The position numbers were made by a program, and so were the translations under genes. Below are positions 16,484-22,454 of a stretch of DNA of 22,455 nucleotides, piece after piece; positions within the stretch are counted from its first letter, which is position 1, and the number at the start of each line of letters is the position of its first letter. The stretch is from Christensenella sp. UBA7597 (GTDB lineage Bacteria; Bacillota; Clostridia; Christensenellales; Borkfalkiaceae): NCBI GenBank assembly GCA_002474405.1, contig DLQW01000069.1, positions 40,523 to 62,977 of the forward strand. Reading direction: 5' to 3'. Below the pieces are notes generated by a model. It searched no databases. It saw only the letters and a program-made list of their open reading frames with translations, and was not told the origin of the DNA.

Positions 16484-16536
16484 GCCGAACAAAAACTTTG
16501 AATTGTGCCGAATAAAAACTTTGAATTGTGCCGATT
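16484..16536 (+). repeat. Two 23-bp tandem repeats before a promoter
   Basis: The units at 16484-16506 and 16507-16529 differ at one base (core AAAAACTTTGAATTGT), and GCCGA of a third begins at 16530. They end about 5 bases before the -35 of the next promoter, so they may be an activator or repressor site, or plain slippage. Confidence 0.7.
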
Positions 16537-16540
16537 ATGC

Positions 16541-16569
16541 TTGTAAATTTGAAAAAAAAGTGTTATAAT
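16541..16569 (+). promoter_or_regulatory. Promoter of the second ATPase gene
   Basis: TTGTAA (16541-16546), 17 bp, TATAAT (16564-16569). The -10 is perfect and the -35 matches 4 of 6. Confidence 0.7.
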
Positions 16570-16601
16570 TTATTTGAGAGGTATAAACGGAGAATTTTGA
16601 A

Positions 16602-17891
16602 ATGAAGAAAATTGCAGACAAAGAACAATACAAAGCAAGAATAATGGATAAGCAGATTAAACAATATCTGGCTACATTCGGCGCGGTTTGTATAGAAGGA
16701 CCTAAATGGTGCGGCAAAACGTGGATTTCTTCGTATCACGCGGGCAGCGAATTTCTGATTGCCGATCCTTCGAACAATTTTCAGAACAGAAAGTTGGCTG
16801 AAATATCTCCCACAATAGTTCTTGAAGGCGAAACGCCGCGATTGATCGACGAGTGGCAAGAAGTTGATGTGATTTGGGACGCCGTTCGCTATGCGGTGGA
16901 TCAGCGTGGAAAAAAAGGGCAATTTATTTTAACAGGTTCATCGACGCCGAAGAAAAAAGAAAACAGAGTGCATAGCGGTGCGGGACGGATAGGAAAATTG
17001 CGGATGCGGACAATGTCGCTTTACGAATCCGGCGATTCAAGCGGAAAAATTTCACTTGAAGACGTGTGTGAAGGAAAAGCATTTTCAATGCTGACGGGGG
17101 AAGTCGATTTACGAGATCTCGCAACTTATATCGTGCGAGGGGGGTTTCCCGGCGCGCTGGATTTGCCCGTTGACAATGCACAATTGATTGCCGAATCGTA
17201 TATTGAAACCATTTTGGCGGATGACGCACAAAGGATAGACGGCAAAAAGTACGATATCGATAAAATGAGATTGCTGTTGCATTCTCTTGCGAGAAACGAA
17301 AGTACCACGGCGACCAAAAAGAAGCTTGCAGGCGATATTAGAGAAATTGACGACGAATCGATCGATTACGATAGCGTGATGACGTATCTTGATGTTTTCG
17401 ATCGGTTATTTTTACTTGATAATCAAAAGCCGTTTTCATCTAATATCCGTTCCTCGGTGCGGGTAAAGCAAGCTGAGAAACGTCATTTTTGCGATCCCTC
17501 GCTGACGTGCGCATTGTTGAATATAAACCCGGAAAAATTGATTAACGATCTTGAAACGTTCGGCTTTTTATTTGAAGCGCTTTGCGAAAGAGATCTCAGA
17601 ATTTATGCCGAATCTTTCGGGGCGCAGTTGTTCCATTATCAGGATTACGCAAACAGAGAAATTGACGCCGTTATTGAATTGAAAGACGGACGTTGGTGTG
17701 CTTTCGAAATAAAACTTGGCGCGAACCAAATAGATAAAGCGGCGGAAAATCTTATTGAAATACGCGATAAAATTGTGGCGGAAGGGGGGAAAAGTCCGTC
17801 GGTAATGTGTGTGATATGCGGACTTTCAAATGCCGCATACGTTCGCCCGGACGGCGTGGTTGTTATTCCGATTACGGCACTGAAAAATTAA
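16602..17891 (+). CDS. AAA ATPase with DUF4143 and intact PD-(D/E)XK-like tail
   Basis: ATP-binding protein of 429 aa, only distantly similar to the ATPase just upstream. Walker A is GPKWCGKT (residues 33-40) and Walker B is RLIDEWQ (80-86), with TGSSTPKKKE resembling a sensor-1 region. DUF4143 lies in the middle. The C-terminus has NREIDAVIELKDGRWCAFEI and then KLG, a conserved D-x(n)-E-x-K nuclease-fold signature, unlike the eroded version in its neighbour. Function of the family is unknown; whether it cuts nucleic acid is untested. The SD is ACGGAG 9 bases before ATG 16602. The 158-base gap and separate promoter argue for independent expression. Confidence 0.9.
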   Translation: MKKIADKEQYKARIMDKQIKQYLATFGAVCIEGPKWCGKTWISSYHAGSEFLIADPSNNFQNRKLAEISPTIVLEGETPRLIDEWQEVDVIWDAVRYAVDQRGKKGQFILTGSSTPKKKENRVHSGAGRIGKLRMRTMSLYESGDSSGKISLEDVCEGKAFSMLTGEVDLRDLATYIVRGGFPGALDLPVDNAQLIAESYIETILADDAQRIDGKKYDIDKMRLLLHSLARNESTTATKKKLAGDIREIDDESIDYDSVMTYLDVFDRLFLLDNQKPFSSNIRSSVRVKQAEKRHFCDPSLTCALLNINPEKLINDLETFGFLFEALCERDLRIYAESFGAQLFHYQDYANREIDAVIELKDGRWCAFEIKLGANQIDKAAENLIEIRDKIVAEGGKSPSVMCVICGLSNAAYVRPDGVVVIPITALKN

Positions 17892-17923
17892 GATCGATAG
17901 AATTTGTATACCAATTAAAATCT

Positions 17924-18032
17924 TAAAATAATATGCAGATAATTGTTTGTTTTAAGTCGATTTCTGCATATTTTTTGGCGTAATATATGCAGAAAAACGA
18001 AGGCGGATAGTGCAGTATTTCTGCAAGGCAAA
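17924..18032 (+). repeat. Repeats A and B fused, copy 2 (fic-less flank)
   Basis: Positions 17924-18014 match the fic promoter region and 18011-18032 match the fic 3' flank; the two share a single TGCA at 18011-18014. The fic reading frame is absent. The -35 has changed to GTCGAT-like sequence, so the promoter is probably dead. The inverted repeat is longer here: TTCTGCATAT (17962-17971) with ATATGCAGAA (17985-17994), a perfect 10-bp pair. Confidence 0.85.
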
Positions 18033-18140
18033 TAAAAATCTTTGAATCAAAAAGAAAAAATAATTTCAAAAATTACGGAATATTTTGGCGTTCTATTCGC
18101 TTGATATATGGAATTCAAAATGAATCACGAAGGAGACAAT

Positions 18141-18965
18141 ATGGCAAATACAGAATTTAGCGTAAATGGAATAGATGTTCGTTATAAAAGAATAAACAAG
18201 GATGACTATATATCGTTGACCGATTTGGCAAGATATGTAAATCCAGACGAGCCGAAAATTCCTATACAGACTTGGATGAGGAATAAAGACGTCGTATCCT
18301 ATCTTGGGTTGTGGGAACAGCTAAACAATCCGAATTTCAAAGGTCGCGAATTTACAACCTTTGAAAATAAATCCGGTGCAAACAGTTTTTACTTGTCTCC
18401 TGAAAAATGGGTAAACGAAACAAATGCGATAGGTATTATTGTAAAGCGCGGTAACGGCGGCGGAACGTATGCACACAGAGATATTGCGTTTGAGTTTGCG
18501 AGTTGGTTAAGTCCCGAATTCAAACTGTATTTGGTAACTGAGTTTCAACGCCTTAAATCTCAAGCGCAAAAAGCTTTGGAATGGTCTGCAAAGCGTGAGC
18601 TTGCAAAGGTCAATTACCGCATACATACCGACGCTATAAAGGAAAATATTGTTCCTACGCTTACCGAAGAACAGTTAAAATATGTATATGCCGATGAAGC
18701 AGACTTACTGAATGTCGCGTTATTCGGGAAGACGGCGGCACAGTGGCGTAGAGAAAATCCTACGCTCAAAGGAAATATTCGTGATTATGCGACGATAGAA
18801 CAACTACTTGTGGTTGCCAATATGGAAAGCTATAACGCCATTCTTATAGAGCAAAATGTACCACAAAGCGAGAGACTGAAACAACTCAATGCTATGGCAA
18901 TATCTCAACTGCGGGTGTTGAAACAGAGTAATTCGAGATTGCTTGCAGAAGGTAGAAAAGATTAG
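18141..18965 (+). CDS. KilA-N domain protein
   Basis: 274 aa. The KilA-N DNA-binding domain occupies about residues 8-140: YISLTDLARYVNPDEPKIPI, WMRNKDVVSYLGLWEQLNNP, FYLSPEKWVNETNAIGI, and the family hallmark GGTYAHRDIAFEFASWLSP. The C-terminal half is helical and basic-rich, with no recognised catalytic motif. KilA-N proteins are typical of phages and other mobile DNA, often as antirepressors or DNA-binding regulators; the role here is unknown. Start 18141 (MANTEFSV) has AAGGAG 5 bases upstream; the frame opens earlier at 18108. No strong promoter is evident in 18033-18130. Confidence 0.88.
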   Translation: MANTEFSVNGIDVRYKRINKDDYISLTDLARYVNPDEPKIPIQTWMRNKDVVSYLGLWEQLNNPNFKGREFTTFENKSGANSFYLSPEKWVNETNAIGIIVKRGNGGGTYAHRDIAFEFASWLSPEFKLYLVTEFQRLKSQAQKALEWSAKRELAKVNYRIHTDAIKENIVPTLTEEQLKYVYADEADLLNVALFGKTAAQWRRENPTLKGNIRDYATIEQLLVVANMESYNAILIEQNVPQSERLKQLNAMAISQLRVLKQSNSRLLAEGRKD

Positions 18966-19062
18966 GAAGATTGGCGGTATTTATTAAGAGACTTCATAGG
19001 TTAAAAGAATGAAAGTCAAAAAGTAAGGAAAATCAATAAAAAACAATAGAAATTAAGCTGAG

Positions 19063-19096
19063 TTCTGCTGTTTTTGGCAGAAATGCGGTGTTTTTC
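19063..19096 (+). repeat. Repeat C, copy 2 (decayed terminator)
   Basis: Bases 19063-19088 are identical to the terminator core after fic. The outer left arm is lost (GCTGAG instead of CCGCGT), leaving a TTCTGC/GCAGAA stem and a TTTTT at 19091-19095. It closes the KilA-N cassette about 100 bases after the stop. Confidence 0.75.
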
Positions 19097-19114
19097 TATT
19101 TAAAGTTATACGTT

Positions 19115-19297
19115 TTAAGCAAAGAATTTCACTAAATCCATTTGTCTGCGCATAAAATCATCGGGAAAATGCGTATACACACGCCCGACAAGCGATTCGG
19201 GCGAATCACCCATCCATATTTTCACGATGTCCGGACGGACGTATTGCTGACATATCGTGGAAAACGTGTGCCGTAAAAAGTATTGCGTAACGGTAAT
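19115..19297 (-). pseudogene. Tyrosine recombinase (integrase), C-terminal fragment
   Basis: On the - strand, 60 codons read ITVTQYFLRHTFSTICQQYV, then a segment with WMGDSPESLVGRVYTHF, and end at TAA (19117-19115). This is the catalytic C-terminus of a phage-type integrase: the LRHTF box has the second arginine and histidine, and VYTHF holds the nucleophile tyrosine. An in-frame TAA sits immediately upstream (19300-19298), and the N-terminal and central domains are absent, so it is a relic. Its break lies where the WYL fragment begins on the other strand. It could be the remains of the enzyme that inserted this region. Confidence 0.85.
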
Positions 19298-19669
19298 TTA
19301 TCGACGTATCGTCTGGATAAAATGGACGAAGTAACGATTGAAAAAACAAAACGCACGCCGCGTAGCGATTACGAAAATTTTGATACGGAAGAGTATCGGA
19401 AGCAAGTATTTTCGATGTTTGACGGAGAATTGGAAAATATAACGCTTCGGTTTCATTCAGATTTGTTATCCGAAATTTTCGATAAATTCGGTAAAGTGAA
19501 TATTTTTAAAATATCGGAAAATATGTATTCAACGGAAGTGGCGGTGCGATTATCAAAGCCTTTTTATCTTTGGGTGGCGGGTTCGCAAGGGAAAATACAT
19601 ATAACAGCCCCGGTGAACGCGGTAAAAGAATTTGACGATTTTGTAGATAAAATCAAAGCAGCATATTGA
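19283..19669 (+). pseudogene. WYL-domain transcriptional regulator, C-terminal fragment
   Basis: 128 codons match the end of a WYL-family regulator: NLSTYRLDKMDEVTI, then EEYRKQVFSMFDGELENITL, DKFGKVNIFKI, and KPFYLWVAGSQGKIHI. The N-terminal helix-turn-helix and most of the WYL core are missing; the family is normally near 300 aa. The frame is closed by TAA at 19274 just upstream, and no SD precedes the TTG at 19283. It is therefore a truncated relic whose break coincides with the integrase fragment. Its own terminator is still present after the stop. A short expressed product cannot be excluded. Confidence 0.8.
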
Positions 19670-19681
19670 GAAATAATTATT

Positions 19682-19713
19682 AAATCTCTCGCTGAAAAGG
19701 CGAGAGATTTTTT
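19682..19713 (+). terminator. Terminator after the WYL fragment
   Basis: An 11-bp perfect stem AAATCTCTCGC/GCGAGAGATTT (19682-19692/19700-19710) with a 7-base loop, running into TTTTTT. Confidence 0.9.
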
Positions 19714-19756
19714 ATAGAAAAAACAGATGAAATGTAATCTCGATTGCATTTTAAAT

Positions 19757-19785
19757 TTGATAAAAAAGGTAAAAAATGCTATAAT
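19757..19785 (+). promoter_or_regulatory. Promoter of the SOS-controlled module
   Basis: TTGATA (19757-19762), 17 bp, TATAAT (19780-19785). Start of transcription is expected near 19792, inside the LexA box. Confidence 0.85.
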
Positions 19786-19791
19786 AAAAAG

Positions 19792-19805
19792 CGAACAAAT
19801 GTTCG
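19792..19805. promoter_or_regulatory. LexA/DinR SOS box
   Basis: CGAACAAATGTTCG is an exact fit to the Gram-positive LexA consensus CGAAC-N4-GTTCG. It sits 7 bases after the -10, at the expected +1, the usual position for repression. The downstream module should be induced by DNA damage. Confidence 0.85.
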
Positions 19806-19835
19806 TATATTTTCAATCCAAAGGAGAGCAACGTA

Positions 19836-19844
19836 ATGAAATAG
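19836..19844 (+). other. Two-codon frame AUG-AAA-UAG with strong SD
   Basis: AAGGAG at 19821-19826 is 9 bases upstream of an ATG followed by AAA and the stop TAG. After the TAG the same frame stays open through the zinc-ribbon gene. It could be a minimal leader frame, a nonsense mutation at codon 3 of an originally longer gene, or a sequencing error. Confidence 0.55.
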
Positions 19845-19895
19845 TTTCAAAAAGTAATGTTTTTATCGGTAAAAAAAGTAAGTGAGGTGATGATT

Positions 19896-20111
19896 TTGGC
19901 GGGAAAAATTTTTAAAGGCGGGTATGTGCTATTCGGGTGTATAAATTGTTTAAAGACGTCGTATACGTGGCTTGGTGATGATAAAAAAATTCATTTCGTA
20001 TGCCCGAATTGCGGATCGAAAACAGAAGCCGAAATCACGAGTCGGCGTTGTTTAAATTCAAAAACGTACGCACCGGAAGGACAAGTTTTATTGTTTTTGG
20101 ATAGCGATTAA
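19896..20111 (+). CDS. Small zinc-ribbon protein, SOS-linked
   Basis: 71 aa when started at TTG 19896 (MAGKIFKGGYVLFGCINC). Two Cys pairs, CINC and CPNCG, about 25 residues apart form a zinc ribbon; no other domain is visible. TTG 19896 was preferred because GAGG (19884-19887) lies 8 bases upstream. ATG 19890 is only 2 bases from that GAGG, and ATG 19857 has no SD. The frame joins in phase with the AUG-AAA-UAG upstream, so a longer product would need read-through of UAG. It is the first gene after the SOS-box promoter. Function is unknown; zinc ribbons of this size are common in mobile elements. Confidence 0.65.
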   Translation: MAGKIFKGGYVLFGCINCLKTSYTWLGDDKKIHFVCPNCGSKTEAEITSRRCLNSKTYAPEGQVLLFLDSD

Positions 20112-20136
20112 AACTGATACAATTTAATAGTGAAGG

Positions 20137-20215
20137 TTATACGGCATAGCAGGTCGGTCTGAAACAGCGACAATTATAAAACCTGTTTAAACCGTATAAT
20201 AGCGCGGCGGTTTAA
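20137..20215 (+). promoter_or_regulatory. Structured leader with two mutually exclusive stems
   Basis: TTATACGG (20137-20144) can pair with CCGTATAA (20192-20199), enclosing CAGGT/ACCTG (20150-20154/20181-20185). Alternatively TTAAACCG (20187-20194) can pair with CGGTTTAA (20208-20215). The two folds share 20192-20194 and cannot coexist. No protein is encoded in 20112-20403. I do not recognise a known riboswitch class. Confidence 0.5.
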
Positions 20216-20233
20216 CCGGAAGAACAGACGAGA

Positions 20234-20294
20234 GGCTGCCGACAAACGAGAATATCTGCAAAAGATAGATCTCGCTTGTCGGCGGCCTTTTTTT
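20234..20294 (+). terminator. Long intrinsic terminator in the leader
   Basis: The stem runs 20234-20251 with 20270-20287 (core GCCGACAA/TTGTCGGC and CGAGA/TCTCG, one A-C mismatch, one T-G pair). An inner TATCT/AGATA hairpin sits at the top, and seven T follow at 20288-20294. It should stop most transcripts coming from the SOS promoter before the sigma-like gene. Confidence 0.85.
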
Positions 20295-20350
20295 AATGCC
20301 TGAAAACGAGTGAAAAACAAACGGTCGGTAAATTTACGGTAAGAGAATCA

Positions 20351-20397
20351 GTCTTCCGACAAGCGATTTTTATAAACAAAAATCAAAGTCGGAGGAC
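20351..20397 (+). promoter_or_regulatory. Hairpin that hides the ribosome site of the sigma-like gene
   Basis: GTCTTCCGAC (20351-20360) pairs over 10 bp (one G-U) with GTCGGAGGAC (20388-20397), burying the SD GGAGG at 20391-20395. An inner GATTTTT/AAAAATC stem closes the top. Bases 20356-20366 are also perfectly complementary to 20272-20282 in the terminator's 3' arm, an alternative pairing that would free the SD. Confidence 0.7.
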
Positions 20398-20403
20398 AAA
20401 ACA

Positions 20404-20832
20404 ATGGTAAAAATTTACGTAAAAAATGCAGGCGGACAGAAAGTGTACGTTGAAGTAACGGAAGCGCAGGCAAGCGCGTACCGCGAGGAAAAACAAAAAG
20501 AATGGAGAAGCGAATGGAATGAAAGATATCATACGGTTTCGTTTGATGAGATTGTAGAAGCCGGATACGATTTAGCCGATGCCGATTCGGATATCGATCG
20601 TATTTGTGAAGAAAAGGATGAAATGAAAAGAACAAAAGCAATGCTGAAAACATTGAAAAAAGCAATGCAAACTCTGACGCCGATTCAAAAGCGGACGGTG
20701 TACAAATTGTTTGTGAAAAATATGTCGCAGGCTGAAATTGCGCGTGAAGAAGGACTGACTAAAATGGCGCTTACATATCGGGTGGCAGGGATATATGCAA
20801 AACTCAAAAAATACTTTGAAAAAAATTTTTAA
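20404..20832 (+). CDS. Sigma-70 region 4-like protein
   Basis: 142 aa. The C-terminal part (residues 91-138) is a sigma region 4-type helix-turn-helix: LTPIQKRTVYKLFVKNMSQA, EIAREEGLTKMALTYRVAGI, then AKLKKYF. The N-terminal 85 residues are charged and show no region 2, so it is not a complete sigma factor. Such small sigma-like proteins are common in Firmicutes phages and conjugative elements, where they activate element genes. The SD GGAGG is 8 bases from ATG 20404 but lies in a stable hairpin. The gene is preceded by a terminator, so its expression is probably doubly controlled. Its target promoters are not known. Confidence 0.82.
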   Translation: MVKIYVKNAGGQKVYVEVTEAQASAYREEKQKEWRSEWNERYHTVSFDEIVEAGYDLADADSDIDRICEEKDEMKRTKAMLKTLKKAMQTLTPIQKRTVYKLFVKNMSQAEIAREEGLTKMALTYRVAGIYAKLKKYFEKNF

Positions 20833-20933
20833 AAATATTTTTGTAAAAATTACTTTACTCTTGGGCTGTTTTTCTCTAATAAGTGAAGGGGCTTGATGAA
20901 CCTTCTGAAAAACAAGTAAAACGAGGTGCAAAA

Positions 20934-21245
20934 ATGACTTTGGAAGAAATCAGAGAAGATTTAAAAGAAGTGCGTTATTACTACACGCGCAAACAAGCTT
21001 TTGATGAAGCGGGACGTGCGGTAGGCGTAAGTAAAGTAGTGGAAAAAGTGCGGCAGTATAACGAAATGGTACGTTCCGCCTCTCCGTTGCTTTACGACAT
21101 ATATAACGGACTGTATGTGCGAAATCTCACGCAAGAAGGTTTTTCGCTTGAACTGTGTTGTACGCCGGAATATGTACAAATACTCAACAAACGATTACTT
21201 GTATTTTTGCAAAAAGAAATTTTAAAAGGAGGATATTCAAGGTGA
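20934..21245 (+). CDS. Small helix-turn-helix protein, sigma region 4-like
   Basis: 103 aa. The start MTLEEIREDLKEVRYYYTRK is typical of phage/ICE small regulators. The C-terminal half, LYDIYNGLYVRNLTQEGFSL, ELCCTPEYVQILNKRLLVFL, resembles the helix-turn-helix of sigma region 4 and related phage activators. GAGG stands a few bases before ATG 20934; the frame opens earlier at 20883 but that part has no SD. It follows the sigma-like gene by about 100 bases, and the next gene overlaps its stop. A role in transcription of the element is inferred; no family name is certain. Confidence 0.7.
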   Translation: MTLEEIREDLKEVRYYYTRKQAFDEAGRAVGVSKVVEKVRQYNEMVRSASPLLYDIYNGLYVRNLTQEGFSLELCCTPEYVQILNKRLLVFLQKEILKGGYSR

Positions 21246-21490
21246 AGCAGTTTATACCGGACTTTGCGGAAGACGCAAGCAATGTGTATCGGACAAAAGA
21301 GTTTATAGTGAAACAAGAATTGTTAATCGGTTGCAATAATGTTGAAGGAAATTCAATGTATAGCCACGATACATATTACGCAAGAAACGCGCTGATCGAT
21401 CTGGAATATGAAGCGTATTTTGCACGGCGCAAAAGAATAGACGGTAAACGGTTGCCGTGTACAATGTACACAAGAAAGTACATTTACTGA
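21242..21490 (+). CDS. Hypothetical protein, 82 aa
   Basis: Not recognised. It begins at GTG 21242 (MKQFIPDFAEDASNVY), overlapping the preceding stop by GTGA, with a very strong SD AGGAGG 9 bases upstream. The product is hydrophilic, rich in Tyr and Arg (SHDTYYARNALIDLEYEAYF, then ARRKR), with no signal or membrane segment. Overlap and SD show that it is co-translated with the helix-turn-helix gene, so a role in the same regulatory module is plausible. Confidence 0.65.
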   Translation: MKQFIPDFAEDASNVYRTKEFIVKQELLIGCNNVEGNSMYSHDTYYARNALIDLEYEAYFARRKRIDGKRLPCTMYTRKYIY

Positions 21491-21790
21491 AACCTTGGTG
21501 GTAGGGTGGGAAAATCTGATTTTGGTTGTGAAAATCAAGACATTATGAATGTAACGGCTGAAAAATGCAGGCGGGGCAGATTGCAGGAAAAAGAAAGACG
21601 TCGCTTTTTCTTGACGATCGCCGTAAGGGAACGTGTTGTTCCGAGAGAAATTCGGCTATTGCAGATAAAAAATTACAACTGAACAGGCGGGACGCGAAGC
21701 ATTTGAAGAGAATCGGCGTAAGCGCACCCCGCTACAAAAAAACGCTTAGCTAACGGCGATACGGGCAAAAATTTTTAAAGGAGAACAGAA
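21491..21790 (+). other. 300-base gap with weak overlapping frames and small hairpins
   Basis: Two overlapping basic frames exist: one from GTG 21506 (or ATG 21546) to TGA 21682, and another from ATG 21565 to 21753. None has an SD, so I call no gene. Small hairpins include GGAAC/GTTCC around 21627-21641 and TAAGCG/CGCTTA around 21719-21750. The stretch could hold an RNA, a decayed gene, or a very short protein. Confidence 0.45.
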
Positions 21791-22093
21791 ATGGCAAAAA
21801 ACGAAGCAAAACAGCCAGCGAAGCAACCGTCGCAAAACGCGGATAAATACAATATACGCAGATGGTCCGTGCCGAGCAAGCGTGCGAAAGGGTATGCAGA
21901 AGATCGTAAAGCGAAAGTGCATACGTACGGTCCGAAAGAGGGCAAAGAATTAACCGATTACGAAGCGGGAATGCGTTCGGGGTACTTGCAAGCGCAATCG
22001 GATCACGCCGGCATTTACAAGTATAAGAAAGCGTTGGCAGAAGGCAAAACGAAGGAAGAAGCGAAGGAAATTTCGCAAAGAAAATCTAAATAA
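21791..22093 (+). CDS. Hypothetical basic protein, 100 aa
   Basis: Not recognised by name. The start ATG 21791 follows AAAGGAG by 7 bases. The N-terminal 30 residues are Gln/Lys/Pro-rich and probably disordered (MAKNEAKQPAKQPSQNADKY). The C-terminal segment has DYEAGMRSGYLQAQSDHAGI and YKKALAEGKTKEEAKEISQR, a likely helical, DNA- or protein-binding region. It is 13 bases upstream of the next gene, so the two are co-transcribed. Similar small proteins occur in accessory DNA of Clostridia, but no function can be assigned. Confidence 0.7.
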   Translation: MAKNEAKQPAKQPSQNADKYNIRRWSVPSKRAKGYAEDRKAKVHTYGPKEGKELTDYEAGMRSGYLQAQSDHAGIYKYKKALAEGKTKEEAKEISQRKSK

Positions 22094-22106
22094 AACGAGG
22101 TGAAAA

Positions 22107-22454
22107 ATGGAAAATCAGACGAAAAAAATTATGGTGGAAAAAGGCTTTTACGAGAAGAACGGCAAGCAGTTCGACTGCTATTTTATCAAGGGCAACGTGC
22201 GCGGACTTGACGTAGTGGCGGCGGTGAAACCGCCCGATTTTGGCGGATACAAGCTTCTTGAAATCGTGTTTAACGGCGAAAAAGAAGCGGAACTTGCCGT
22301 AACGCCGTTCGAGTTAAAAGCGGATAACGGCGACATCATTTCCGGCAATACGTACAAGGTGGTGTCTTACGACGAGGACGGCACGGAATACGAGTGTCCC
22401 GTGAAACCCGCAAGAGCCACGGATAAAATTCTGCTGAAAATGCTTTTGAGATAA
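22107..22454 (+). CDS. Hypothetical protein, 115 aa
   Basis: Not recognised. It is complete: ATG 22107 after ACGAGGTG, stop TAA at 22452-22454. The sequence is beta-rich and hydrophilic (QFDCYFIKGNVRGLDVVAAV, LLEIVFNGEKEAELAV) and ends ARATDKILLKMLLR; there is no signal peptide, membrane helix or metal motif. It follows the previous gene by 13 bases with the same codon style and a higher G+C than the upstream ATPase/KilA-N stretch, so these two genes may belong to the conserved backbone of the element rather than its cargo. Confidence 0.7.
   Translation: MENQTKKIMVEKGFYEKNGKQFDCYFIKGNVRGLDVVAAVKPPDFGGYKLLEIVFNGEKEAELAVTPFELKADNGDIISGNTYKVVSYDEDGTEYECPVKPARATDKILLKMLLR

Noticed and set aside
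16484-16536. Possible start of a CRISPR array
   Set aside because: The units are directly tandem with no spacers and only two copies, and no cas genes are in the window.
21565-21753. 62-codon frame
   Set aside because: No SD, no recognisable domain, and it competes with another basic frame in the same bases.
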